This document shows positions 1 to 11,209 of a DNA stretch of 64,000 nucleotides, in pieces. The DNA lies in assembly GCA_029204045.2 (NCBI GenBank), contig CM055063.1, forward strand, positions 38,163,562-38,227,561. Reading direction: 5' to 3'. Origin of the DNA: Tillandsia leiboldiana (Eukaryota > Streptophyta > Magnoliopsida > Poales > Bromeliaceae). The stretch's first letter is position 1. Each line of letters opens with the position of its first letter. The notes beneath the pieces are model-generated. The model made no database searches and was not told the DNA's origin. It worked only from the letters and a program-made list of their open reading frames with translations. Both the position numbers and the translations under genes were made by a program.

Positions 1-2474
1 CCCAAGACCACTTCTTTGCTGAGAATGGGCTCGGGCAAAGTAGAGGCTATGTGTTTAGAAAACATGCCAACCAGGTGTTCGATGAAATGTTTCAAAGAAA
101 AAAAGTTGGGAACTAGACTTCGATCTAAATATGGAAGTTGTTTTAAATCATCTCCTGAGCTCAGTGCTCACTTCAGATCAAATTGGGTCTGAGTGGATGT
201 GTGTGTGGTGAATTGTCGAAGTGTTAGTTAACGAGGGACTTGGATCTGGTTGATCCATCAGTTTTGGACTGAAAATAAGGTGAGCCCTGGTGTCTTGGCA
301 CTGTCCAGAGACACTTTGATATATAACATTTTGGTTTTTGATGAGTGGATTTAAAGTTGTATTAAAACCAAGCTTTATGTGAAAAGTTGCCCGTAGTAGG
401 GTTTGGGTCTGTTTGCGAAGCCGCGACAGTGTGCCCCTGTCTAATTTGGGGTCACTGGACGCGATGCTCGCGTCGGATTTAGGTTTTGAGCAGCCGAAAA
501 AATAAAAATGCATATAAGCTATGTTAGAAGAGTAAATTATGGCCCGAAGTTTTCCTCAAGTCCCGTGCTGCCACAAATGGGTGAGCACGGTGTTCAGAAA
601 GTCGATTGTCACCTACTGGAGATGACGGTTCATTAAAATGATGTTCCGATAAATAGAACGAGCGAAAACGGCTCTCAAATACGCATAGAAGTACGATTTT
701 TGGAAACCCTAGGGGTCAAAATGCAAATGTAGCATGCTGGCTGTCTTTAGACAGTATTTACACACTTGTTAGGCAATTTATTAGAAGTCTGTAGGTTTTC
801 GTTGAGCGGAAATCGGATTCCGTTCCGTAAACCGGCGAAATTATCGGTTTTACGGTTTTCGGAGCGATTTTCGTGATCCGGATTGGATTTGGGTATGTGT
901 GAGTCATTCCTGATCAGTGTTCGTAATTCAGGTCTTTGCAGTCTGACTCCGGCCCCGAGCTTTCTGTTGGAGTCGTTGATCGGCCTACATTGAGGTGGGT
1001 TACTTTCGATCCGGGCTTTAGCTTTTTGGCCCTCTGGTTGCTTTAGTCCAGTCGGACACCTGTTTTTGACTAGCCTGCTGATTATACCGATACGACCTAT
1101 GATGACTGCATATATATCACATGATCTCCTGATAGACATTGATTCTTTTAGACTCATCTTATATACCTGCTGATTTTATCTAGACTAGCCCTGATGATTG
1201 TATTGACATACCCTATGATTAGTCCTGATAGATCTTGATCTATGTGAGACATATCATATGTACCTGTTTATCAGTTTTTATATTTCAGTACATAGATTTG
1301 CATGATCTGGTTATACATGTTGATTCCTGTCAGCCGATATAATGTTGATATTCCGATATGCATGATTGATCCTGATCGATAGATGTTGACTGATGATTCC
1401 CTGTTGGGATCTCGGCACGTTGCCGACTACCCGGTCATTAGACCGTGAGATTGAGCATTACGACTTGCCACGCATCGCTGTACTTCACAAACATGGCCGG
1501 GGTAGCTCCCCGTGGAGATTGTTCTTTACCGGTAAAGTGGTCTAGAGGAAGGACCCGTGAGCCCCAGATAGCACTTATGGGTGTGGGGTTATGTCAGTCT
1601 GATAGGTGCAAGATAGTGGTATGAGCCTGAGGTCCTCGCGACCAATAGTGGCATTGATTGGGTACTTGATATTCTTGTGATTGATGCATAGGTTTTATAT
1701 TTCCATGTTCTAGCATACTTTTCAGTACCTACTCCTGCTCTGTTATATTTGATTGATTATGGTATTTTCCGTACCTGTATATGCACAGTAGTATGATCAT
1801 GATACGTTCTTTTATTATCTCTTGTGGATTTTGTTTACCTGATTTTCAGATTGTCAGTTATAGCTTGATTAGCATCATTTATAGTACTCATTATGTACAG
1901 TCACTTGATTATGCTTCATGCCAGTTTTGTTTCACATACCAGCTTTTGTTTGATACCTGCCTATACAGTTACTCAGCATTCTTATTTCAGTACCTGTTAT
2001 TACTTGATTATTCAGATTCAGCTTTACCCCTTGATCTATTACTATCCGCAGATTATTGTATCCAGTAGGTACGATTAGCTATTTCTCGGCTCGTCGTGCC
2101 CACTGGGATACACTCCGGTGTGTCTCACACCCTCTGGTGACTGTTTTTCAGGTCGAGCGGGTGTTGGGATGTCGGGACGTGTTGGTGAGGTTCCGTGTTA
2201 GCAATCGACCCATGGCAGCCGCTACCTTTAATTATTCCGCAAATTATGTAAAAGAGTTGTAATTTAATTATTTAGTTACGTAATTTAGTTACTCTGATGT
2301 TGTTGCAAAAGCTTAGCCGTGCATGTATAGAGAAGGCTCAATTCCATGGAGGGAATTGAGAATTTTCTATATATGTGGCGGTCTGTCGCGCCCTGGCTGT
2401 TTTCAAACTCTGATTTAGAAAAAAAAAAAAAAAAAAAAATTTAAGAGGCTGTTTTTCGAACTCGGGGCGTGACA
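1..2474 (+). mobile_element. 3' part of a Gypsy-type LTR (S0), left end outside window
   Basis: The segment ends in GGGGCGTGACA at 2474, the same terminal motif as the complete LTRs at 19768, 25763, 48836 and 54194. Just before the end it has the family's inverted repeat followed by TGTGGCGG and an A run (2419-2439). It contains no primer binding site after the CA end, so it is either a solo LTR or the 3' LTR of an element to the left. No open frame in it resembles a protein. The flank after the CA is unrelated AT-rich sequence. Orientation is plus, judged from the CA-terminal motif. The start lies outside the window, so its length and target duplication are unknown. Confidence 0.75.
2322..2375 (+). 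repeat. LTR-terminal hairpin (double stem)
   Basis: CATGTATAGA (2322-2331) pairs with TCTATATATG (2366-2375), with one G-T wobble. Inside the loop a second stem, CTCAATTCC against GGAATTGAG, is perfect. The outer stem occupies the same place as CATATACAGA/TCTGTATATG in the other LTRs here, directly before TGGCGG. Confidence 0.6.
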
Positions 2475-3773
2475 CATACCCAAACAATCTTTATCATGTA
2501 TAGAGATTAGGAATCAAGATAGATTTGCAAAAAGAATTTTAAAAATAGATCAATCCCATGATTTTCGAAAATTCCTAAAATTTGCCTCAAAATCGAATTT
2601 TCAGAAATCGAAGCCCAAAAATCCGTTAATCAAATGAATACAAAGCATAGAAACAAATCTAAGGTGTTCAAAGTTCTTATTTCAAAAGAAATTTGATCAA
2701 AAACCGTGCAAAAATGAAATCATAGCATGAATTCTCTCACGTTTTGATAAACATAAGCAAAAACAGTGAAAACAAAAGTTTTGATCATAAGAACTTACTT
2801 GGATCGAGTGAAAACTAGTTGTAAAAGATCCAAATCTTCTTGATTCTAGAGAGAGAAACTCTAGGAAGCTAGAAACATAAGTTTAGAGAGAAAAGAATTC
2901 GAAAAATCCTTCGTTTTTATTAAAACCTAGCCGTAGTCCGGATTGGGTCAGAAGTTCAGTCCGGATCGGCTTGGCGCAGGAAATCCCATCGTTCGGGATC
3001 CGGACTGAATCATCCAGTCCGGACTGCCTGCAACTTTTTCTTCAGAAAAATTTCTAAAAATTCCAGAAAATCCAGAAAAAGTATGTAAGCATTCTTGCAT
3101 ATCAACTTTAAATAAAAAGTATCGTTTCACATCAAAAGAAATAAATTATGCTAAATCTATCATTAATACTCGAATAATGAAACAAAAATTTATAAAAGTT
3201 ATATCCTCTAAAGTTGAGCAAGTTCTAAACATCAATCACGATCTAATGAGTAATGTGTTTATCAAATCATCAATTAAGCAAAGAAAATGAAACACAAAGA
3301 TCGATAGATGTTTGAAATCCCAAATAAATTAGATAATGCTATCTAGTCAATATGTCTAGGGAGTGGCTCTTTGAGCATCTTTCAATTTGAAATCCCACCT
3401 TATACCAACCTTGGAATTCGACATAGTCAAGTATTCTAAAAGGCATTTTATCTAATAAACAAGAAATCACCATGCTTGGTAAAACATGTGGTAGCTGCAC
3501 ACAGTACTCGGACGACCGAGGTGGTAGCTCTTTCCTCCATGTGGTGGTAGTTTTCACACTCCACTAAGGGATGCAACTCTTTCCACATCTTTTGAGCATG
3601 AAACTTTAAATAATACTCCCCCTCAATTGGCTATCAATTATGTAAAATATTAAGTATTCAACCAACTATTGATCTCATGTTCATACTTAACTTAATTATC
3701 AAATAAGATAAAAACTATACCAAGAGATCACTGAGAGAGGAATTGACTTTGATCAAATAAAGATGAAATAATT
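2475..3773. other. Unclassified AT-rich repeat-like stretch
   Basis: I see no recognisable gene here. The stretch lies between the CA end of LTR S0 and the TG start of a Copia LTR. It holds several AGTCCGGACT-type palindromes (about 2945-3030), also abundant in the neighbouring Copia LTRs, so it may be part of a related Copia element. A purine-rich stretch on the minus strand (3615-3640, GAGGGGGAGTATTA) looks like a Copia polypurine tract, but no LTR start follows it. Confidence 0.35.
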
Positions 3774-4003
3774 TGTTACGGAATTTGTTTTGGCATATTT
3801 CGTGAAATGGTTAAGTCTTGAAGATTGAAGATGAAGATGGTTGGATCATTTACCTCAATCTCAAGAAAGAAGAATTCAAAAGGATCAGGTACGTTTAACT
3901 AAATAAGTTTTGTGATCCGAATACTTCTTACAGTGTAGAAACACTTGGATGGATTCTTAATCGCATAAAAATCAAAAACTGGACATGTTATATGTTCAGG
4001 ATC

Positions 4004-4290
4004 CGGATCAGGGTACTACAGTCCGGACCCCGAACATAGGGTAGTTCATGCGCAATTCCAGTCCGGAACACATTTTGTTCAGTCCGGACCCCGAACGTGG
4101 AATTTGCAGAAACTGCATGAACAGTCCGGATCGTGGTTCTTCAGTCCGGACCCCGAATGTGGAATTTGCAGAAACTGCATGAACAGTCCGGACCATGGGA
4201 TTTCAGTCCGGACCCCGAACGTGGTTTTTCTGGAAAAATTATATTTAATGACGACAGTCCGGATCGCATTATTCCAGTCCAGACTGTCGA
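4004..4290 (+). repeat. CAGTCCGGAC short-repeat cluster in Copia LTR
   Basis: The motif CAGTCCGG or its close variants occurs about eight to ten times in under 300 bp, often followed by ACCCCGAACGTGG. The core AGTCCGGACT is its own reverse complement. The same cluster is present in the opposite-strand sister LTR at about 10757-10990, so it is a property of the LTR family rather than of this locus. Confidence 0.7.
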
Positions 4291-4657
4291 CCCGAAAACT
4301 TCCAGATAAGGTTGGTTGTTGATTCTTATCCACTTCCAATGGTTTCTAACCTATAAGTAAACCCTAATTCTATCTTTTAGGGTAATCCACAATAAGTTTT
4401 TTATCTCCGTAAATGAACGAGGAAAATAAACGGATGAAAAACTTATTGATCCACATATAGAGAAGAAAGGAAATAACTAGATTTAATTCTATGTTTCTTC
4501 ATCTATATTGATTAATTTGATTCTAGGTTATCTTACTCAGATTTTGAGTAGAATCAAATTAATGAATACTTAGATGGTATTTTCGATCTATCTTTGATCT
4601 AAGTATTCGGCGGATCATCACCACCAACAAAACAACAATTTTCCCCAAAATCGGCGC

Positions 4658-4840
4658 GTGGATTCGCGTGGCCTTGTGGATTCAAGGTGCTACCGCTCTC
4701 ATGGATTCGGAGCGAGGTACGTTCGTGGATTCGAGACGTACTACATGGTGGAGACCATGGATTCGGTCAGACGTCGTGGACTCGACGTTGGACGCCGTGG
4801 ATTCGGCGTTGGACGCAAATCGTGGATTCGAGGCACGTTG
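4658..4840 (+). repeat. GTGGATTCG short repeats in Copia LTR
   Basis: GTGGATTCG or near copies recur roughly every 15-30 bp (for example 4658, 4675, 4700, 4723, 4756, 4798, 4822). The sister LTR carries the reverse complement CGAATCCAC at 10270-10430. The small open frames over this region come from the repeat and resemble no protein. Confidence 0.65.
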
Positions 4841-5477
4841 CGGAGCGAGCGGAGAAGATCAACTCGGAGCGTATGGAAAAAGGTTGAGTCGTCTGTGAGT
4901 GAGTTATATCACCTTTGTACGTGTTATAATCTTAGTTGATTTCACCGTGTTATCGGTCCCGTGATTTTTTACTCCTGGTTTTGGAGTTTTCCACGTAAAA
5001 ATCTTGCGTGTTATTTTTCATTTCTGCATTGGGTTTTATTACGCAAAGATTTTTGAATTTTTATTGTTTACGCCTATTCACCCCCCTTGTGAGGACCCAA
5101 ATTTTCGCAAGAGGATTACTGTTGAATCAACAGAGCTTCTGCAGTGTGTTTGGCAGTTTCTAGGGGCCTGTACTGTGTGTTGGAGGTGTTTGTGCACCAA
5201 TTGGACACAAGTGGCGGACTTCGGGCTTAAATGGATCACGTGGGTGATCGGTTGACTCCGTCGGATCTTTAGAAGTGGTTTCGCACGAAACGGATATTAA
5301 AATTGGGCTCAGCGCGAAGTTTGGACAAAAGAACACCTTTCCGGATGCCTTCGACAATTTTTAGAGTTGGAATTTGGCAAAACGGACAGCGGATTTGGAC
5401 TCAACGCGCGAAAACGATGAAATTGGACTACTTACTTGTTTTTTTGCGCCATGGGTTACTGTTCACGCCGGAACAGT

Positions 5478-5665
5478 AACTCCGGCGGCCGGCGGGCAGC
5501 GGCGGCGGCGGCGGGCAGCAGCGGAGCACGGCGGGCAGCGGCGAAGCACGGCGGGCAGCAGCGGAGCAAGGCGGCGCAGCGTCGCGGGCAGCAGCGCGGG
5601 CAGCGCGCAGGCACGGGCAGCGCGGAGGCGCGCGGGCAGGCGCGCGGTCCATGGGCCGGCGTGCA
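5478..5665 (+). repeat. GC-rich GGCGGGCAGC low-complexity tract
   Basis: Imperfect repeats of GCGGGCAGCAGCGGAGCACG fill this tract inside the U3 part of LTR X. Open frames of 74-239 codons exist on both strands only because stop codons are absent from such sequence. None resembles a protein. Confidence 0.7.
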
Positions 5666-5678
5666 CCAAAGGGCAGGA

Positions 5679-6121
5679 CACGTGGCGTGTTTGGATTGGT
5701 CGGTGTTGTGGGCGCGGTTCACGGAGTGGTGTGGGGCGGTGCATTGGACCGGGAGGGACACGTGTTGGCTTTCGGTTGGCCGGCTCAGGTAGGCGGGGTC
5801 CACCGTGGTGCACCGGGGTGCCTCGGGCTGCGTGCCTGGCAGGGGGCGCAGGCGCGCGCAGGCGCACGTGGGCGCGCGTCAGGCGCGTTGACGCGCGGTT
5901 CCCGCGCGTGGGCCGTTACGTGTCGCAGCGGGCCATGCGGCGCGAGGATAGTGGCGGACTCGGCTGTTTCCTGTTTTGTGATGACGTGGCTTCACCAGGG
6001 TGTTTCGGGCGCTTCCTGTTCGGCTCCCCGCAGCGGATTCGGGCGCCCAAATCCGGTGTGGGCGCCCGAATCCAGGGACATGGTGGTCATTAGTTGAATT
6101 GTTTCTTCCAGCATATAAATA
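5679..6121 (+). promoter_or_regulatory. Predicted LTR X promoter: G-boxes and TATA
   Basis: TATAAATA lies at 6114-6121. Upstream are CACGTGGC (5679-5686), CACGTGTT (5759-5766) and CACGTG (5865-5870), a smaller version of the array in LTR Y. ATTGG (inverted CCAAT) elements sit close to the first two. Transcription would start about 30 bp after the TATA. The prediction comes from motifs and their spacing only. Confidence 0.5.
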
Positions 6122-7589
6122 GGCCGAGAACAACCTTCTGCAGCTCTTTCCCTGTTCCTCTTCTCACAGGGGGACCTTCACAAGAATTCCTTCTCTCCCA
6201 GAGCCGGTTCCATCTGCAGATTCCCGGATTTTTCTGTGGCACGCATCCTGAGGTTTTCATTTTTACGGCGCGGTGCGACGCTCGTTCGTTTGTGATCTTC
6301 TTCATCGCGTTTTGGTGCGAGGACTCCCCCGGCTTACCCCGACCTCCGATTTAGGCAATTCTTGCGCCGTTGGCTTCTCGACAAGTAGCGCTACGATCTT
6401 CTTGATTTGAGTTTCCCCTCGTTTTGAGTTTATCTTGGAGTTCCCCGAGCTTTCATTTGACCCTTTTTCTTGGGCGGAGTTTTGGACAGCACTGTGGTAT
6501 TTCGGCGATATCTTCGTGTACAGGTGTCGGATCGAGGCGTGCCAGGAGGCGTTTTTCATCTACACGGCGGAAGGAACACCCTCAAATTTTCTGAGAATTT
6601 TCTAAATATTTTTTGAAGGTGAAAAATCTCTGTTTACATAATGTAGTGCTACAGTTTTTGAGATCGGTTTATTTCGGGGTGGTTCCCTTGTCAAATTTGT
6701 TTCTCAGTGTAGGAAACTCGGATTTGAACGTGCATGTACTCGTTTCGACCGGTTCGTCGCGAGGATCGTGACAGTATTTTTCTTGGAATTTTCCGAGCAT
6801 TTTTCGTAGGTAAAAACAGGGCATCTTTGGACTGTTAGCATTGGGACAGCATGTTTTGAGTTTAATTGTATGTTTTGGGGTAATTCTTGTACAGTGATCG
6901 CAGCGGTTTAGCTGTTTGGGCGGGAGCACTATTTGGACTTGAAATTAGCGATCGAGGTGGGTGGTTGCTATATCCCTTATTTTTCTGACATACCCACTAG
7001 GAATATTAAAGAGATTTTTATTGGAACATTATGATCGATAATTGCTAATCTTAAGAGCCTATCATGTGAGACATATCATGTCGGGAATGTTTTTAGGAAA
7101 CTGCTAAGTTGGAATTATGATTGTATTTGGAACTTAAACATGCTGGTATGGATCTAATAGTAGTACATAATCTTACATATGGTAGTTAGTGGCATGTTTG
7201 GACAATGTGTAATATCTTGTTGGTAGGCACTACTTGGGGCTCTTTTGGACATGTATAGGCGGATGGCTTATGTGAGGGTAGTCAGTGAATTTTAGACATG
7301 TGTAAGTGTTTAATGACTTTAGCATGATGGTTATATCTATGCGGAACTATTACCTATTACACATGTGGGACTATTAGTTGTTATACTTCTTTCAATCTGC
7401 ATGAGGACAATAACATGCTTGTATGGACATCTAGATAGGCCATCTTTTATCGTTACACCTTCATGCTGGAACTTAACTTAGGAGAAACCTTGTTTGCTTC
7501 TTTTCTCCCTTTCGTTAGTCAGGTGGTTCATGTTGCTCGGGTTTGAGCAGGGGTTTGGGATAGTGTAGCCGGGGCCTGGATTGTAGATT

Positions 7590-8405
7590 ATGGGTTTTGG
7601 CGGCGACCGCGGATATTGGGCGATTGACCGGATGTCGGTTATAGGACATCGGTGCTAGGGCATGATATTGGACTAGAGGGCTTTGTGGCAACCGCAGATT
7701 TTGGGCGGTTGACTGGAGGTCAGGAGTTGGACTTGTTGTGGTCGGTGGACTTGCGGCTACCGCAGATAGTAGGCGGTTGACCGGATGTCGGATGTGGGTA
7801 CCGTTGTAATCCTTCTACTTGTGATAACCCACTAGGCATATTGGAGCTAGTCCTATGTTATATTGCTAGTATACTAGTGGAATAAATATTGCATGCTTAA
7901 TTGGAAGGAATGGGCTTGTGGTTGATACTTGCATCTCTAAAGGACTAGGTATTAATAAAAGGTTTAATTCTTGCAAAAGATATGTTGTCTAAAACCCCTT
8001 GGGTATAGTTTGTTAAACCAAATTATGTTATTTGTATATTGGAACATCTTATGCATGTATAGAGACCGGCTTATGGCAACTTGGTACAGTGGATATTCAT
8101 GAAATAACATACTCTAATTTGTAAGAATTAGAATACCCGAAATCATGTTATTAAGTAAAGGACTTTTGCATGCCTGTATGGTCACCTAGATAGGCCACCT
8201 TTTTCTGCTACACTATCATGCTGGAACTGACTTAGAAGAAACCATGCCGTTATTCTTTCTCCAATTATCTAGACTTAGGGGATAGTACTCTCGGGGTCGA
8301 GCAGGGGCTGGGATAGTGTAGTCAGACATTTGGGATTTGGGATAGGCAGGCTGTGATGGCAGGGTATTGCGGCAACCGCGGATTTTGGGCGGTTGACCGA
8401 ACAGT
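7590..8405 (+). repeat. Dispersed CAACCGC...GCGGTTG stem-loops
   Basis: Four copies of a ~26-bp imperfect palindrome occur at about 7600-7628, 7687-7712, 7756-7781 and 8373-8398. The clearest is CAACCGC-GGATTTTGG-GCGGTTG. The same unit is found in LTR Y (about 43100-43130) and LTR F on the other strand (about 63290-63385), so it is an inherited LTR feature. Confidence 0.6.
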
Positions 8406-9342
8406 TGTTTGTTATTGCATCAGATCGGGGAGAGGATTTGGGCTTCTTTTAGTGGATGGTTCTTTTCCACTTAGATCAGTGTCATGATCCAGTCCTGCGG
8501 ACTTATTCTCCTATGATACTTATTACTCAGGCATTTTACTCGTCTGGGTCGCTCCCCTCAAGTGCCACTCCGGAGTGTGCGATATACAGACTTTGAGTCC
8601 TTGAGACTCCTACCCCCTATCGGTGTTATGCGTAGGCTGGCATACCCAATTTGGCAGGCATAGTAGGCAGTACCAATGTTTACTTGTGTACAGATTGGGT
8701 TTAGTCAGGCAGGCATTTATATTCTGATGCACATACTTAGCTATTTTGTTAGCTTGGCATTTTAGAGGCATAGTGGTAGCTTCTTCATCAGTAGTTTTAC
8801 TTATAGCTTACCACCTTTGTTTTATTTTCGCCTCTGATAGTCCTAGTGGGCCTGTCTGAGTTTGAGGTTTTACCCACTAGGGGAGGCTACTGGTTTACTA
8901 GTAGTTCTCACCCCCATTCTTCTTTCCTTTTTTTCTTCTCCCTTATTTTGCAGTGTCTTCTGCGGGTGCTGCTGGGCTTTCAGCGGCGGGTCGAGGAGAG
9001 AGGACGGCTGAGTAGATAGATCTCGAGGCAGGATGAGCGGGTTAGCTGGACTGTTGGTGTACCCATGTTTCCTCAGACGGTTGTACTTTTACTTTTGGGA
9101 CTGGCTTTTGCCAGCAGGTTGTATTTATTTTTGGTGAGCTGGGAGAGACTGATGTATCATTTATACAGAAGTATTGTATTTTATTTCCAGCTTCAGTCTG
9201 AGATGTATTAGTTTTAGTTCAGCTCTGTTTTTATTGCTCTTTTTTATTATCTCTTATATCTTAGCAGATTTTTGGCGCTTCGTGTACGCAGAAAATACCG
9301 TGTGCGCGGCGGATCTGTAGACGGGCCCGGGTTCTGGTTTAC

Positions 9343-9942
9343 ACCAACTAATTCTTCTACTTTGATTTCGTCCGGGTGTTTTACTGTTTCAATGGCTGCG
9401 ACCTTAGGGTGAAATCTTTCAGGAAGAGTTCTCAAAATCTTTCTTACAATTTTAGATTCTGGAATTTTCTCTCCGACGTTAGCACATGTGTTTACGATAT
9501 CTTGCAATCATGTATAATAATCTGTGAACGATTCATTTTCTGCCATATGAGTAGAGTCAAACTTGCTCATAAGCATTTGCAGTTTTTGAATCTTCACCAA
9601 ACTTGTACCCTCATGTGTAACTTGTAGAGTATCCCAGATTTCTTTCGCGGTCTCACATGCCGAGATGCGAGAGAACTCGGTTTGTGACAATGCATTAAAT
9701 AAAGCGTTAATTCCCTTGCCGTTGTAAGAAGAAGCATCAATTTCTTCCTTAGTCCACTTAGACCTAGGTTTGATGGTGCGAACATCGACAATAATCTCAG
9801 TAGGATTTGTCCATCCAAACTCAATTGATTCCCAAACCCGTTCATCGATGGAAATTAAAAACGCTCTCATGCGTACTTTCCAATATGCATAATTTGTTCC
9901 ATTGAAGAACGGTGGTCTATTGATGTTTCCACCTTCAACCAT
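9343..9942 (-). pseudogene. gag: Ty1/Copia gag, partial, one in-frame stop
   Basis: Read on the minus strand from 9942, the frame opens with MVEGGNINRPPFFNGTNY and continues with AYWKVRMRAFL, the N-terminal hallmark of plant Copia gag (DUF4219, then the UBN2 / retrotran_gag_2 region). The later part contains AKEIWDTLQ and KILRTLPERF, also typical. A TGA at 9508-9510 interrupts the frame, which resumes without a shift until VEELVG near 9345. It then runs into LTR X sequence, creating a chimeric tail. The zinc knuckle and all of pol are missing. The primer site and LTR lie directly upstream. It is a dead remnant of an element's 5' end. Confidence 0.85.
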
Positions 9943-9958
9943 TGTTTACAACCATATT

Positions 9959-9973
9959 CCCGCTTTGATACCA
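9959..9973 (-). other. Copia primer binding site (initiator Met tRNA type)
   Basis: On the minus strand the sequence reads TGGTATCAAAGCGGG, eleven bases after the LTR's TTAACA end and just upstream of the gag start. This differs by one base from the usual TGGTATCAGAGC, which pairs with the 3' end of initiator methionine tRNA. Confidence 0.75.
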
Positions 9974-9984
9974 CTTGTGGGTTA

Positions 9985-11209
9985 TGTTAATAATGGATCT
10001 GATTAAGGGAAAAACCACCAAGAGGGGGGGTGAATAGGTGTAAACAATAAACACACAAAATCGTTGCGTAAAAAATAACCTAATGCGAAAAATAAATAGA
10101 GTACGCAAGATTTTACGTGGAAAACTCCGTCGCAGGAGTAAAAAACCACGGGACCGATAACACGGCGAAATCCACTAAGATTAAACACGTACAAGGTAAT
10201 TTACCGTAACACTACGACTCAACCTTTTCCATATGCTCCGAGTAGATCTTCTCCGCTCACTCCACAACGCGCCTCGAATCCACGATTTGCGTCCAACGCC
10301 GAATCCATGACGTCCAACCGAATCCACGGTCTTCACCAATGTAGCACGTATCGATCACACGAACGTACCTCGCTTCGAATCCACGAAAGCGATAGCACCT
10401 TGAATCCACAAGGCCACGCGAATCCACGCGCCGATTTTGGGAAATCGTTGTTTTGTTGGTGATGATAATCCGCCGAATACTTAGATCAAAGATAGATAAG
10501 AAAATACCATCTAAGTATTCATCAATTTGATTCTACAAGAAATAAGAGTTTGGAAACCCTAGAATCAAATTGAACAATATAGATGAAGAAACATGAAATT
10601 AATCGTGTTTTCCTTTCTTCTCTATATGTGTGGATTTTTCTGTTTTTTGAATTACATGGATTAACCCTAAAAGATGAAAGTATGGTCTATTTATAGGTTA
10701 GAAACCTTTGGAAAGAGATAAGCATCAAAAACTAACTTATCTGGAATTTTCGTCCTCGACGGTCCGGACTGGATTAGTTTGATCCGGACTGTCGTCTTTA
10801 GACAGAAATTTTCTAGAAAAACAAGTTTGGGGTCCGGACTGGAATTCCCTGATCCGGACTATTCATGCGATTTCAGCAAACACGTAGTTCGGGGTCCGGA
10901 CTGACTGGGGACTGTTCCGGACTGGAATTACGCATGAACTCAACTCTGTTCGGGGTCCGGACTGGAATGCCCGGATCCGGATCCTGAACATTCAACTTGT
11001 CCAGTTTTTGATTTTTATGCGATGAAAAATATTCCAAGTGTTTCTAAACTACAAGAATGTATTCGGATTACCAAAATTATTTAGTTAAACGTACCTGATC
11101 CTTTTGAATTCATTCTTCTTGAAATTGATGTATATGATCCACAATTCTTCATCTTCAATCTTCAAGACTTAGAACACTTCATGAAATACGCCAACACAAA
11201 TTCTTAACA
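9985..11209 (-). mobile_element. Ty1/Copia 5' LTR (M1)
   Basis: The 1225-bp LTR starts TGTTAAGAATTTG (at 11209) and ends TTAACA (at 9985) on the minus strand, giving proper TG...CA ends. The primer site and gag follow it. It is inserted into Tat-like element G at 11210. The partner LTR is not in the window. Its sister is the plus-strand LTR at 3774-5087, and a third relative begins at 63753. Confidence 0.8.
10688..10695 (-). promoter_or_regulatory. TATA box of Copia LTR M1
   Basis: The minus strand reads CCTATAAATAG here, a good TATA box in the middle of the LTR. The same place in sister LTR P1 has CCTATAAGTAAA. It is a prediction from sequence and position. Confidence 0.5.

Larger units (their letters stand above)
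3774..5087 (+). mobile_element. Ty1/Copia LTR (P1), 3' end cut
   Basis: It begins TGTTACGGAATTTG, matching the start of the minus-strand Copia LTR at 9985-11209 (TGTTAAGAATTTG). The two are recognisably homologous throughout, including the AAGTATTCGGCGGAT segment and the GTGGATTCG-rich part. It carries a plausible TATA-like CCTATAAGTAAACCC near 4350. It ends in CCTATTCACCCCCCTT, about 40 bp short of the LTR end inferred from the other copy, exactly where LTR X begins. No gag follows. A 5-bp duplication could not be confirmed because the right end is lost. Confidence 0.7.
5088..9342 (+). mobile_element. Large Gypsy-type LTR (X), 3' tip missing
   Basis: The start TGTGAGGACCC corresponds to TGTAGAGCCCC of LTR Y (40931). 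The tail GGCGGATCTG...GCCCGGGTTCTGGTTT matches the tails of LTRs W and F but stops about 18 bp before the expected GGGGCGTGACA. It has a GC-rich zone, a CACGTG cluster and a TATA box in its first kilobase, then a long AT-richer part with repeated stem-loops. There is no coding sequence. It starts inside the end of Copia LTR P1 and abuts a Copia gag at 9343, without a recognisable duplication. At about 4.25 kb it is the longest LTR in the window. Confidence 0.7.

Noticed and set aside
3339..3557. A 72-codon minus-strand frame starting MKTTTTWRKELPPRSSEY
   Set aside because: It looks somewhat protein-like, but I could not match it to any family. It is isolated in repeat-like DNA.
5374..6093. 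A 239-codon frame near the start of LTR X
   Set aside because: It covers the GGCGGGCAGC low-complexity tract and the LTR promoter, with other frames equally open. It has no recognisable domain.
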